A stretch of 18,426 nucleotides of DNA from JANNFX01 sp031380225 (GTDB taxonomy: Bacteria; Pseudomonadota; Alphaproteobacteria; Rhizobiales; Hyphomicrobiaceae), in the NCBI GenBank assembly GCA_031380225.1, contig JANNFX010000004.1:1-18426 (forward strand). The letters are read 5' to 3'. The notes under the pieces were generated by a model, which was not told the origin of the DNA, did no database searches, and saw nothing but the letters and a program-made list of their open reading frames with translations. The position numbers and the translations under genes were made by a program. Below, piece after piece: positions 1 through 8,078 of this stretch. Numbering within the stretch: the first letter of the stretch is position 1; the number at the start of each line of letters is the position of its first letter.

Positions 1-1
1 C

Positions 2-169
2 TACGGTATCGAGAGTTACTTCGTTCCCGAAGGCACGGGGCGCGTTCTTGAGACGCAGATTCGCGACAAGAAAATCCAGGCTGTGCTCGCGGTTGGCCCC
101 GATGGCGATACGGCTATCAAGGCGCTGCTTGTTGACGGCAAGCGTGTGCATCAGGAGCCAACGTTGTGA
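2..169 (+). CDS. C-terminal end of a GDYXXLXY-like protein (5' end outside window)
   Basis: The frame is open from the left edge and ends at TGA 167-169, giving 55 residues of a C-terminus. It reads YGIESYFVPEGTGR, then a short strand-rich tail containing GDTAIKALLVDGKRV. The 'YFVPEGTGR' piece followed by a 'DGDTAIKALLVDGK' strand resembles the C-terminal part of the GDYXXLXY family, which are membrane-anchored proteins of unknown role. Codon choice matches the neighbouring genes. The N-terminal anchor and signature motif lie outside the window, so the family name is an inference from the tail only. It is convergent with the sugar operon on the other strand. Confidence 0.6.
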   Translation, partial: YGIESYFVPEGTGRVLETQIRDKKIQAVLAVGPDGDTAIKALLVDGKRVHQEPTL

Positions 170-252
170 AATGCATCCCCGGCCTGTAAGCCACTGCTAT
201 CCGGTTTTTTTCAGCGGCCGAAGAATGCCGAGGCCCTTAGGCCGGATGGAGA

Positions 253-306
253 AGAGCGAGATCCGGCACAGAGTCTATTTTGATTGGCTTAGCCGGGTCT
301 CGCTCT
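253..306. terminator. Large hairpin between convergent genes
   Basis: AGAGCGAGATCCGGC (253-267) pairs with GCCGGGTCTCGCTCT (292-306), a 15-bp stem with a single G-T mismatch and a 24-nt loop. It sits between the end of the left-edge gene and the end of the aminotransferase gene on the opposite strand, where a bidirectional terminator would be expected. There is no long T run on either side, so intrinsic termination is inferred from position and stem strength. The rest of 170-345 shows nothing gene-like. Confidence 0.55.
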
Positions 307-345
307 GCTTTACCCGGCCTACGTTTGAATTCTACTCTCAGACTG

Positions 346-1521
346 TCACTGCGCCGCTTTCGCCATCGTGGCGCGCAACACGTCGCAAGTCTTAGCGATC
401 TCGGCCGACGTCAACGTCGGATGGACGAGAAACATCAGGCTGGTTTCGCCAAGTTCTTGAGCGACCGGCAAACGCATGGTCGGCCGCCAACCCGTGTTAT
501 CGAACGCTTTTTCCAAATAGACCTCGGGGCAACTTCCCGACTGGCACGGCACGCCTGCGGCCGTGATTTCACTCATGATGCGATCACGCGACCAATCGCT
601 TTTCAACGGAGCTGGGTCAACGAACACGTAGCACTTATACGCTGCGTGAGAGGCCCAATTTGGAATCAGCGGCACCCGCAGCCCTGGCATCGATGCCGCC
701 GCATCCCAAATCGCTTGCGCATTCATGCGCCGCTTCAATTTCCATTTCGGCATCTGCTTGAGTTGCAACCGGCCAATCGCGGCCTGGATTTCAATCATGC
801 GCCAATTGGTGCCAAAGCTCTCATGCAGCCACCGAAAGCCGGGCGCATGTTGCCGGTTGTAGAGCGCATCCCAAGACTTACCGTGATCTTTGTAGGACCA
901 CATCGCCTGCCACAGTACTTCATCGTTGGTGGTGACCATGCCGCCTTCGCCGCCGGTGGTCATGATCTTGTCCTGGCAGAATGACCAGGCGCCTGCGTGA
1001 CCAATGCTTCCAACCGACCGGCCTTTGTAACGGGCGCCATGGGCCTGAGCGCAGTCTTCAATGACTTTGAAGTTATGCTGCGCTGCCAGTTCAAGGATTG
1101 GGTCCATATCGCACGGCATGCCAGCGAGGTGGACGCAAATCACCGCTTTGGTGCGCGGAGTGGCGACTTTGGCAATCGTCGCAGCGCTTAAATTTTGCGT
1201 ATCACGATCAACGTCCGCAAACACCGGCGTTGCACCCGCTGTGGCGACGCAGGAGACCGAGGCAATGAAGGTGCGCGGCGTAACGATGACTTCATCTCCG
1301 GGCCCGACACCTAACCCCTTTAAGATTAAATCGAGGGCGACGGTGCCATTGGTCAACGCAACCGCGTGCTTGGTGTCTGCGAACGCCGCGAACTCGCGCT
1401 CGAATGCGCGGCCCTCTTCGCCAGTCCAATAGTTGACGCGGTTTGATTTCAACACGGCCGCAACTGCGGCGGCCTCTTCGTCCGAGAATGAGGGCCAGGG
1501 CGTGAAGTGCGTTCCGAGCAT
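346..1521 (-). CDS. pglE: DegT/DnrJ/EryC1-family sugar aminotransferase, PglE-like
   Basis: This is a 391-residue PLP-dependent aminotransferase of the type acting on nucleotide-linked 4-keto sugars. The fold-type I landmarks are in order: the TNGT phosphate-binding turn (about 57-60), VIEDCAQAHGA with Asp156 to pair with the PLP ring, and SFCQDKIMTTGGEGG with the Schiff-base Lys at 185. Length is normal for the family. It is the last gene of a four-gene operon and starts 5 nt after the PglD-like gene. Next to PglC- and PglD-like genes, the most likely reaction is amination of UDP-4-keto-6-deoxy-GlcNAc to UDP-4-amino-4,6-dideoxy-GlcNAc in the cytoplasm. The enzyme class is clear from motifs; the exact sugar is inferred from neighbours, and a perosamine-type synthase remains possible. 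Confidence 0.85.
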   Translation of the reverse strand: MLGTHFTPWPSFSDEEAAAVAAVLKSNRVNYWTGEEGRAFEREFAAFADTKHAVALTNGTVALDLILKGLGVGPGDEVIVTPRTFIASVSCVATAGATPVFADVDRDTQNLSAATIAKVATPRTKAVICVHLAGMPCDMDPILELAAQHNFKVIEDCAQAHGARYKGRSVGSIGHAGAWSFCQDKIMTTGGEGGMVTTNDEVLWQAMWSYKDHGKSWDALYNRQHAPGFRWLHESFGTNWRMIEIQAAIGRLQLKQMPKWKLKRRMNAQAIWDAAASMPGLRVPLIPNWASHAAYKCYVFVDPAPLKSDWSRDRIMSEITAAGVPCQSGSCPEVYLEKAFDNTGWRPTMRLPVAQELGETSLMFLVHPTLTSAEIAKTCDVLRATMAKAAQ

Positions 1522-1526
1522 ACTGT

Positions 1527-2186
1527 TTACGCCCCCGGCATTGGTTTCGCGGGATTGCCGGCAACCGTGACACCCGGCGCCACGCTTTTGGTCACGACTG
1601 CCCCCATGCCAACAATGGCTCCCTGACCAACCACCAATGGACGGCCGGGTTGACCTTGTTTGATGACGGCCCCGGCGCCGATATAGACGTGATCTTCAAT
1701 CACCACGTTACCGTTGCATTTAACGGACGGTGCGAACGTCACGTAATCTCCGATCACGCAATCATGCTCGACGTAGCTGTAGAGATTGGCATGAAAGCAG
1801 CGCCCGATCTTGATATTGGAGGTCAGGGTCACGAATGGCGATAGCAGCGCGCCGTCGCCAATCCTTACATCATCCATGATGATCGCGTTGGTCGCCACAA
1901 CAGACAGCGGACCGACACCGCGCTCTGTCAAAACCAGGCTCAGCTTTTCGCGCACCTTGCTGTTGGCGATGGCAAGTGCGGCATGGCGGGTTGAAGCCGG
2001 ATGTTTGCAGAATTCGTCGAATGTCATCACTGCATGGCCGTTCATTGAACCGGCAGCCGGCGCATCATCGATGAACACCAATCGCTTTGGCGGCACGCCC
2101 TGCACCATCAGCATTTCACGGGCGATCGGCAGAATGCCCCGCCCGCAGCCGCCTGCGCCATAAATGCCGTAGAACGGAGTGGTCAT
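1527..2186 (-). CDS. pglD: PglD/NeuD-type sugar N-acetyltransferase
   Basis: A 219-residue protein with the two-part build of the PglD/NeuD family. The N-terminal small nucleotide-binding domain opens with a glycine-rich loop (YGAGGCGRG, about 9-17). A left-handed beta-helix of hexapeptide repeats follows (about 95-215). EHDCVIGDYV places His141 at the position of the PglD catalytic base, and VAGNPAKPMPGA is the usual C-terminal end. In the bacillosamine pathway this enzyme acetylates the 4-amino group of the UDP-sugar with acetyl-CoA. Its ATG overlaps the stop of the upstream transferase gene by 4 nt (ATGA, 2183-2186), which fixes the start and implies translational coupling. Family assignment is firm; the substrate is inferred from the operon. 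Confidence 0.85.
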   Translation of the reverse strand: MTTPFYGIYGAGGCGRGILPIAREMLMVQGVPPKRLVFIDDAPAAGSMNGHAVMTFDEFCKHPASTRHAALAIANSKVREKLSLVLTERGVGPLSVVATNAIIMDDVRIGDGALLSPFVTLTSNIKIGRCFHANLYSYVEHDCVIGDYVTFAPSVKCNGNVVIEDHVYIGAGAVIKQGQPGRPLVVGQGAIVGMGAVVTKSVAPGVTVAGNPAKPMPGA

Positions 2187-2797
2187 GATTGATGTGATCC
2201 GCTGGTTTGGCTGCCGGTGAACTTCGGCATTGTCGCTTCACCTTCAGCGCTGATGCCATCGCGGCGGATGACTTTCCAAAGTGTCTTCGCCAGAATTTTC
2301 ATATCGAGCGCTAAGGACTGGTTGCCGGCATACCAGGTGTCGAGACGGAATTTGTCATCCCATGAAATGGCGTTGCGGCCATTGATCTGCGCCCAACCGG
2401 TGATGCCGGGCCGGACATCGTGCCGCCGCGCCTGTTCGGGCGAATAGAGCGGTAAGTACTCCATCAGCAACGGACGTGGGCCGACAAGACTCATGTCACC
2501 CCTGACCACATTCCACAGTTCCGGAAGCTCGTCGAGGCTGCTCGAGCGCAGCTTGCGGCCGAAGGCTGTCAAACGCTCCGCGTCGGGCAGCAATGCGCCA
2601 TTGGCATCACGCGCGTTCGTCATCGAGCGGAATTTGTACATCTGGAATGGCGCACCCTTGAGACCCGGCCGCACTTGGCTGAACAACACCGGCTGGCCAA
2701 GCTTGCGGCGAATAACGACGGCCAACACGGCAAGAAGCGGTGCTAACACAATAAGTGCCGCCGTAGCTGCCGCGAAATCGAAGAGCCGTTTGATCAT
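2183..2797 (-). CDS. pglC: PglC-like initiating phosphoglycosyl transferase
   Basis: A 204-residue member of the monotopic bacterial sugar-transferase family, which moves a sugar phosphate from a UDP-sugar to undecaprenyl phosphate at the inner membrane. One N-terminal hydrophobic segment (about 10-29, the re-entrant helix) precedes the catalytic domain. Visible motifs are RPGLKGAPFQMYKFRSM, the Asp-Glu dyad at 89-90 in SSSLDELPELWNV, GDMSLVGPRPLL, and RRHDVRPGITGWAQINGRN. The short form without extra N-terminal helices and these motif wordings match PglC of the bacillosamine pathway better than the larger WcaJ/WbaP enzymes. It begins 9 nt after the glycosyltransferase gene and overlaps the next gene by 4 nt. 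Strong call on class; donor sugar inferred. Confidence 0.88.
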   Translation of the reverse strand: MIKRLFDFAAATAALIVLAPLLAVLAVVIRRKLGQPVLFSQVRPGLKGAPFQMYKFRSMTNARDANGALLPDAERLTAFGRKLRSSSLDELPELWNVVRGDMSLVGPRPLLMEYLPLYSPEQARRHDVRPGITGWAQINGRNAISWDDKFRLDTWYAGNQSLALDMKILAKTLWKVIRRDGISAEGEATMPKFTGSQTSGSHQS

Positions 2798-2806
2798 GGA
2801 TCTGTA

Positions 2807-4051
2807 TCAGGCCTTGGCGATGGCTTCGGCATAGCGCCGGGCGATTTCAAGATAGTCGTACTCTTTCAGCATATACGCCCTGCCGCGTTCGCCCATAGCT
2901 TTGCGTTCGCCAACTGGTAAATCGACCAATTCATTCAATGCCGCCCGCATTTCGGACGGCGTATTAACCGGCTTCACTAGCCCGGCGCGCGCTTCGGAGA
3001 CTGGATCGCCGCACGGGCCTATCGGGAGGAATACCGGCACGCCCTCAAGCAGATAGTCTGCGAGCTTGTTGAGCGAGATTCCGTATTGGTAAAGAGCCTC
3101 AATGTTGTTGAGTCCGGCGTAGCCAAAATCTGATGCAGCAACGATGGAACCGACGTCGTCCTTCGGCACGCGACCGGCAATGATGATGGGTGCTGATGCC
3201 GCAACCGCGCGCTGTCGCAATTCGGTTTCCAACGGACCCGCACCGACCAGCACGATGGCCAGTTTGCCGGCAAGGTTTGAAGCCTCTGGCCCGGTGACTG
3301 CCTCGACGAGGGTCAATAATCCATTCGGCGGCCCCATGGAGCCGGCGTGCAGAAGCACAACCCGGCCCGCCGCTTTTTCACGATTGATTTTCGCGATGAG
3401 TGCGGCGGCTTCTGACGACAGCGGCGCTTTGCGTTCGACCGGCACTTCACCAGCACCATTGGGCACCCAGACAAATGGCTTCTTCTGAAATCCAGCCGAG
3501 GCCAGATACCTGTCTGCGCGCGGCAGCACTGAAGAGACGAGATCAGCGTGCTTGTAGGCGTAACGTTCCGCCGCCGCGCACAGTTGCACAAATGGATGCA
3601 AACGGTTGGCGCCTGTGATTTCCGTAATGCTCAATGGCCAGATGTCGCGAATTTCAAACACGAGTTTAGCGCTAAACTTTTTGGCCAGCTTGCGGGCAGG
3701 ATAAATCGGAAAGATGTGCGGCGAAGATGCAACAATGGCATCGGGTTTTTGCAAATCACTCGGAACGCCGCTCGCCAATTTCGACAATCCGCGCGTGAAT
3801 GCGGCCATGTTGGCAAGCCGTGCAACACCATTGCCCTGATATCGCGGGGTTGCGATTGGAACATACCGAACACCATCAACGAACATCTCACGATCAAGCC
3901 CCGCTTCACCGTAGAGGTGATGATGAAATGAGGCCACAAATACTGTTGCCGAATGTCCGAGCTTCTGCCACGCGCGCGCCAAATGATACGGCCTGTAAGC
4001 AGGCCCAATGCCCGGCCCACCTGCATAGTGATTGATATACCAAACGTGCAT
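2807..4051 (-). CDS. GT-B fold glycosyltransferase, family 4 (WbuB-like)
   Basis: A 414-residue glycosyltransferase. The N-terminal Rossmann half starts HVWYINHYAGGPGIGPAYRP, a wording common in WbuB-like family-4 enzymes of surface polysaccharide clusters. The C-terminal half has VLLHAGSMGPPNG, followed by the donor-binding region GISLNKLADYLLEGVPV and, just upstream of it, NNIEALYQYG. No membrane segment is obvious, so it probably works at the cytoplasmic face of the inner membrane on lipid-linked acceptors. It is the first gene of the operon with the PglC/D/E-like genes and likely adds the second sugar after the PglC-like enzyme. Donor and acceptor cannot be read from sequence. Confidence 0.8.
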   Translation of the reverse strand: MHVWYINHYAGGPGIGPAYRPYHLARAWQKLGHSATVFVASFHHHLYGEAGLDREMFVDGVRYVPIATPRYQGNGVARLANMAAFTRGLSKLASGVPSDLQKPDAIVASSPHIFPIYPARKLAKKFSAKLVFEIRDIWPLSITEITGANRLHPFVQLCAAAERYAYKHADLVSSVLPRADRYLASAGFQKKPFVWVPNGAGEVPVERKAPLSSEAAALIAKINREKAAGRVVLLHAGSMGPPNGLLTLVEAVTGPEASNLAGKLAIVLVGAGPLETELRQRAVAASAPIIIAGRVPKDDVGSIVAASDFGYAGLNNIEALYQYGISLNKLADYLLEGVPVFLPIGPCGDPVSEARAGLVKPVNTPSEMRAALNELVDLPVGERKAMGERGRAYMLKEYDYLEIARRYAEAIAKA

Positions 4052-4410
4052 AGGTATCCGCGAGTATGAGCTGAAGCGCGCATGTGGAGCAACTCACGCA
4101 CTTATTGAGAAGCGGCGCGACAATGTCGAGCAGTGCATTGAGGCATGCTTGCCACAGGATACACAAACAATCACTCCGAGAACGTTGTTGCCGTTTTTTC
4201 GCCAAAGGTGGGGCAGACAACTTGGCCTTCGAACACGACGGTGAGTGTGCGGTGCCCCGCCAGTGCTAGGGGTTCCGTGGAAAATGAGGGACTGCACATT
4301 CGCCCGCTTTATGCGGGTCGGGACTGGCCTCCGTCGTGTTCTTTGTTTTCGTTGCAGCCATACTCTGATGCAGCCGCCCAAGATTTTGGAACCCAGGCCA
4401 GCAACCAATT
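4052..4410. other. Intergenic stretch upstream of the sugar operon, no gene seen
   Basis: About 360 bp with reading frames on both strands that lack family resemblance and have poor codon character. It should hold the promoter of the minus-strand sugar operon and the 3' untranslated part of the small secreted-protein gene. Two minor structures are visible: a palindrome CGACAATGTCG near 4119-4129, and a short hairpin with arms CCCGC and GCGGG at 4303-4317. Neither has a T tract. I could not place a convincing promoter. Confidence 0.4.
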
Positions 4411-4659
4411 TCAGTAACATGTTTGTCGCAGCGTCCAACTGGTGATGCGGCAATTGTTACCGTTGGCGTCGCATTTGCGATTGGGAAGCTTGACGTAGTC
4501 ACACCAATAATTGCCTTGGCGGCCCGTGTAGCCGTTCATCGGTTTTTTGAAAGTGTAGTCTTGGACGTAGAACCCTTTGCGTCCGGCGAGGGCAGCCGGA
4601 GCCAGCGCAATGATCGCAACTGCCGCTAACGTTATTATTAGTCCCAAATTTCGAACCAT
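4411..4659 (-). CDS. Small secreted four-cysteine protein
   Basis: An 82-residue protein with a clear signal peptide: MVRNLG, a hydrophobic core LIITLAAVAIIALA, and cleavage predicted after AALA (residue 25). The mature part is about 57 residues, rich in Tyr, Asn and basic residues, with four cysteines (53, 63, 70, 81) that could form two disulfides in the periplasm. The ATG at 4659 is preferred over an upstream in-frame one at 4725 because it has AAGGAG eight bases upstream and because the signal peptide begins exactly there. No family recognised; function unknown. It lies 86 bp downstream of the DsrE-like gene on the same strand. Confidence 0.75.
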   Translation of the reverse strand: MVRNLGLIITLAAVAIIALAPAALAGRKGFYVQDYTFKKPMNGYTGRQGNYWCDYVKLPNRKCDANGNNCRITSWTLRQTCY

Positions 4660-4745
4660 GTTCTTTGCTCCTTCACGAAGGAGGGCTGCCGCCAAGTCGT
4701 GGGCGCAATGCCGGAGCGCATTCAATTATTTTAGGGCGCTTGCGA

Positions 4746-5123
4746 TCAGTACGTCAGAACCTTTGAGCTGCCTTCCATCACGGCCTCAATCAAATAAGCG
4801 CCGCCGACGATGCGGTCACATTCGGGGATCAGATCGGATTTCTGGAAGTCGAACAAATCAAGAGATGGCGAGCAGCAGATGAACTTGACGCCTGCCCCGT
4901 GCGCGTCGCGGATGATATCATAGATGGTGCGGCTATCGCTGGCTTTGAGTTTAAGCCCCTGCGCCACGCCTTGTTTCATTAGCCGGCCGGCCGTGCCGGT
5001 GCACATCACTTCGACTTGGTAGCCCATGGCCGCGGCGACCGAGGCCTGGAAGATCGGTGCACCCAGTTCCTCACCGTTGCGGGGATCGGAATTCGCCATA
5101 ACTATCAATAGCTTTTTGGTCAT
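4746..5123 (-). CDS. DsrE/DsrF-family protein
   Basis: A 125-residue single-domain protein of the DsrE/F/H-like fold: MTKKLLIVMANSDPRN at the first strand, EELGAPIFQASVAAAMGY in the first helix, then VEVMCTGTAG. The region FICCSPSLDLFDF with Cys83-Cys84 and the C-terminal GGAYLIEAVMEG also fit the family. DsrE-like proteins handle sulfur as persulfides or act in redox roles; here Cys41, Cys83/84 and Cys102 are the candidates. No other sulfur-relay gene is in the window, so its partner is unknown. It is divergent from the M48 protease gene across about 200 bp. Start chosen from family length; its ribosome binding site is weak. Confidence 0.82.
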   Translation of the reverse strand: MTKKLLIVMANSDPRNGEELGAPIFQASVAAAMGYQVEVMCTGTAGRLMKQGVAQGLKLKASDSRTIYDIIRDAHGAGVKFICCSPSLDLFDFQKSDLIPECDRIVGGAYLIEAVMEGSSKVLTY

Positions 5124-5327
5124 GATCTCAGCGTGTTTAGGGTCAATAAGGACGGCCGGCGGGGTATCGTCTGAACCTTGTTATATCTCGAACACTCGGC
5201 CTGCAAGCCGTGGCAGCTTGCTTTGGCAGGCGTTGGATTAACAGTTTTTCTAGTCCCAGACCACGCTGCCTTCGATTTGAGCAGCAGAACCGTTTATGCC
5301 GGCACCATGGAATTCGGAGTTGAAGCA

Positions 5328-6167
5328 ATGACCAGATCAGTCCTATCTGCCCGATCTGCCCTCGTGCTGGCGGTGCTGACTGCGGCGGCGGTGGCCTCGT
5401 GCGCGGCTCCAGATATCAAGCCGGGCGAAGGCGTCAACGTTGGCGATGCGTCTCAGCTTCGCAAGATCGTTCCGGCTGAAGAGCTTGAGCAATCATCACA
5501 GACCCAATATAGCGCGCTTCTCCAGGAAGCGTCGGGTAAGGGATTGGTCGCAAAGCCGGGAGATACGCAATTGATCCGGCTGCAAAAAATCTCCCAAAAA
5601 ATCATCCCTCAAGCGAGCCGTTTCAACAGCCGCGCAACAGCTTGGACATGGGAAGTGAACCTCATAAAATCAAGTGAGATCAATGCGTTTTGTATGCCTG
5701 GCGGTAAGATTGCGTTCTACACCGGCCTCATCGAGGGCTTGAAATTGAGTGATGACGAAATCGCGGTCGTCATGGGCCACGAAATGGCACACGCGCTGCG
5801 CGAACACGGCCGCGAACAAATCGCCAAGCAAGGATTGACCAAGTTCGGAACCGAGGCCTTAGCGACCATGGTCGGTGGCACAGCTGGAACGCTGGTCAAA
5901 TCCAGCGCCGGACTGTTGTCGCTTAAATTCTCGCGTGACGACGAAACCGACGCCGATTTGGTCGGCCTCGAAGTGGCGGCACGGGCTGGCTACAACCCCA
6001 ACGCGGGCGTCAGCCTGTGGAAAAAGATGGCCGCCGCGTCGAAAGGTGCGCCTTATGAGTGGTTCTCGACTCACCCCTCAAGCGACAGCCGCATTTCGAC
6101 AATTGAGCAGAACATTCCGGCCGTCCTGCCGCTCTACAAGGCGGCGAAGAGCGGCAAATCTGGTTAA
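5328..6167 (+). CDS. M48-family metalloprotease, predicted lipoprotein
   Basis: A 279-residue zinc protease. The N-terminus is a lipoprotein signal peptide with lipobox VASC and the acylated Cys at 25; Ala follows the Cys, so outer-membrane sorting is possible. The metal site is GHEMAHALREHG (His151, Glu152, His155), with the third ligand Glu206 in FSRDDETDAD. FCMPGGKIAFYTGL and WFSTHPSSDSR are typical of periplasmic M48 proteases such as the LoiP/YcaL type, which take part in envelope quality control. The start at 5328 is chosen because GGAG (5316-5319) lies eight bases upstream and the lipoprotein signal begins there; a longer in-frame extension upstream has no such support. Fairly secure as to family; substrate unknown. 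Confidence 0.87.
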   Translation: MTRSVLSARSALVLAVLTAAAVASCAAPDIKPGEGVNVGDASQLRKIVPAEELEQSSQTQYSALLQEASGKGLVAKPGDTQLIRLQKISQKIIPQASRFNSRATAWTWEVNLIKSSEINAFCMPGGKIAFYTGLIEGLKLSDDEIAVVMGHEMAHALREHGREQIAKQGLTKFGTEALATMVGGTAGTLVKSSAGLLSLKFSRDDETDADLVGLEVAARAGYNPNAGVSLWKKMAAASKGAPYEWFSTHPSSDSRISTIEQNIPAVLPLYKAAKSGKSG

Positions 6168-6172
6168 AATCA

Positions 6173-6191
6173 GCAGTGATGAGAGCACTGC
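6173..6191. terminator. Short hairpin just after the M48 protease gene
   Basis: GCAGTG (6173-6178) pairs with CACTGC (6186-6191) around a 7-nt loop, only a few bases after the stop codon. No T tract follows. It may be a weak terminator or a 3' stabilising stem; position is the main argument. Confidence 0.3.
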
Positions 6192-6366
6192 AATTTCCGG
6201 AGTTTTCTGGAAAAGACGGCTGCGATTATATCGTCCGGCCACACAATAGTTGTTTGCAATTCTAAGAAAAAACTGTTCTCCGGCAGGCACGTACAATCGA
6301 CCACCACAAATCATGTAGCTGTCTTTGAGAAAGACTCTATCAAATTGAGAACAGGTGGCGACCCCG

Positions 6367-6822
6367 ATGACCTATTCAGGCGCGGACGTGCTGGCGCATC
6401 TGAGCGAACTCGCCCGGCAGCGTGCGCTTACAAGGCGGGTGACCGACGCGATAATTATTGCGCCGCAGTCCCAGGACGGTGAGTTTCTTCAATCAGCGCT
6501 GCGTGGTGTGATGGGATACGAGTCCCGCATTTTAATTTCTGCTATGGTCAGCGAAGCGGCCGATCTGACGAGACTAAAGCAGCCTGAAGTTGTGTTTGCC
6601 CTTGATCCGACCAAGGTTGAGGCGGTGAGCTCAAAGACCATTCGATCTTTGCGAACGGCGGGGATCAGCTGCCCGGTCGCGGTGATTTCAGATCTCATGA
6701 CCCAGAAGTCAGCGGCTGAAGTTCTGGCAAGTGGCGCGTTCGACGTCATGCACCGGGACGACGTCTGCGGCATAAGACTACGTGAATGCTTTTTAAAGCT
6801 CGCCGCGTTGGAAGAGCAATAG
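6367..6822 (+). CDS. Receiver-like (REC-like) single-domain protein
   Basis: A 151-residue protein with the alternating strand/helix pattern of a response-regulator receiver domain: AIIIAPQSQDGEFLQSAL (about 29-45), KQPEVVFALDPTKVEA (71-86), CPVAVISDLMTQKSAAEVLASGAFDVMHRDD (102-132). The last segment matches the beta4-alpha4-beta5 part of receivers. Asp80 may be the phosphoacceptor and Ser108 sits at the Thr/Ser switch, but Arg130 is found where the invariant Lys should be, and the acidic pair at the N-terminus is not visible. It has no output domain. The ATG at 6367 is chosen because AGGTGG lies eight bases upstream; a GTG at 6355 is possible. No partner histidine kinase in the window. Family moderately sure, signalling role uncertain. 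Confidence 0.6.
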   Translation: MTYSGADVLAHLSELARQRALTRRVTDAIIIAPQSQDGEFLQSALRGVMGYESRILISAMVSEAADLTRLKQPEVVFALDPTKVEAVSSKTIRSLRTAGISCPVAVISDLMTQKSAAEVLASGAFDVMHRDDVCGIRLRECFLKLAALEEQ

Positions 6823-6850
6823 GCCGCCCAGCGGTCTCTGGGCGGCCTAT
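6819..6850. terminator. Perfect 13-bp hairpin between convergent genes
   Basis: ATAGGCCGCCCAG (6819-6831) and CTGGGCGGCCTAT (6838-6850) form a perfect 13-bp stem around a 6-nt loop. It overlaps the stop codon of the receiver-like gene and lies 24 bp before the end of the opposing metallopeptidase gene. This is the usual place for a shared bidirectional terminator, although no T tract is present on either strand. Confidence 0.65.
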
Positions 6851-6873
6851 CGAATTGTCAGTGCCAGCTTAGT

Positions 6874-7869
6874 CTACAGGCTGCGGGCGTTGAACGTATC
6901 GCAAGAGCCCATTTCGCCCGACTGGAAACCGGTCTTGAACCAACGCACGCGTTGTGCGGCTGTGCCATGCGTGAACGCATCCGGCACGATGCGGCCCTGA
7001 GTTTTCTTCTGAATCATGTCGTCGCCGATTTGACTGGCAGCATTCAAAGCTTCCTCGATATCGCCGGGCTCAAGACGTTGTTTCAACTGATCGTTGAGAT
7101 TAGCCCAGACGCCAGCCAAACAATCCGCCTGCAACTCCATTCGCACTTGCAATTGATTGCCTTCGACTTCGTCCATACGGCCCTTCATCGACTGCACTTT
7201 TTCAGCGATCCCGAGTAGCGTCTGAACGTGATGGCCAACCTCATGCGCGACGACGTACGCCTGCGCGAAATCACCCGGCGAGTTGAACCGCCGCTTCATT
7301 TCATCATAGAATTGAAGATCGATGTAGACCTTCTGATCGAGCGGGCAATAGAACGGGCCCATCTGCGTCATGCCGGGACCACATGCGGTTTGCGTGCCGC
7401 CCGAGAAGATCACCATTTTCGGTTCTTCGTATTTCTGGCCGAAGGTCGGGAATACGCGGCCCCAAACGTCTTCGGTATCGGCAAACACCTTCTTAATGAA
7501 GGTGCCCATTTCGTCTTTTCCGGCCGGCACCTGCGTCGGCGCGTTTGTCTTGTCCGCCTTGCTGCCAGGAAGCCCTGGGATGTCGAACGGGTTGTTCTCC
7601 TGCGCCTGCCGGCGGGGAACTTGCTGTTCTTGACGTGGCATCTGCGGGAAGTTCACCCCGCCACCCTGGCCGCCCAAGAGTACGTCGAGCGGATTGATGC
7701 CGAACAGCAGCATAATTGCGCCGAGGATCAGCATGGTGGTCAGCGAAAAGCCGCCTTTGCCGCCGATCGGAATTTGAATGCCGCCGGGAAAGCGCATTCC
7801 GCCGCCGCCCGGTTCGCCGCGGCGGTCTTCGACGTTGCCACTTTCCCGGTCTTTTTCATCATAGCGCAT
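6874..7869 (-). CDS. ypfJ: YpfJ-type neutral zinc metallopeptidase, membrane-anchored
   Basis: A 331-residue protein of the YpfJ/KPN_02809 family. The N-terminus is charged and glycine-rich (about 1-40) and is followed by one transmembrane segment (about 42-58, TTMLILGAIMLLFGINPLDV). A Pro/Gln-rich linker (70-115) leads into the peptidase domain. The zinc motif is AYVVAHEVGHHVQ, with His209, Glu210 and His213. Conserved family segments TACGPGMTQMGPFYCPLDQ and MELQADCLAGVWAN are present, the Glu of the latter likely being the third ligand. The ATG at 7869 is preferred to a TTG at 7881 because AGGA lies directly against that TTG. Physiological substrate unknown. Confident on family. Confidence 0.88.
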   Translation of the reverse strand: MRYDEKDRESGNVEDRRGEPGGGGMRFPGGIQIPIGGKGGFSLTTMLILGAIMLLFGINPLDVLLGGQGGGVNFPQMPRQEQQVPRRQAQENNPFDIPGLPGSKADKTNAPTQVPAGKDEMGTFIKKVFADTEDVWGRVFPTFGQKYEEPKMVIFSGGTQTACGPGMTQMGPFYCPLDQKVYIDLQFYDEMKRRFNSPGDFAQAYVVAHEVGHHVQTLLGIAEKVQSMKGRMDEVEGNQLQVRMELQADCLAGVWANLNDQLKQRLEPGDIEEALNAASQIGDDMIQKKTQGRIVPDAFTHGTAAQRVRWFKTGFQSGEMGSCDTFNARSL

Positions 7870-8078
7870 CGAGCGTATCAATCCTGCAAAGCAAGCCTAT
7901 CCGGTGGCACGTATTGGCTCCGGACCGGCGCCCATAGTGCATGGCAGCGCGAACGAAACAAGACCCGGAATCCGGGTTTTGAGGCGCAAGCACGCCCATA
8001 TAGCCGCGCCGGTAAGACGCCGGTGTCTGACAAAATGGATCCGGACTCTTCTCCATTTTCAAATTCAATCGCGTCGCG

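Noticed and set aside
280..984. 234-codon plus-strand frame opposite the aminotransferase gene
   Set aside because: It is antisense to a gene with an intact PLP site and starts inside the terminator hairpin; composition is not protein-like.
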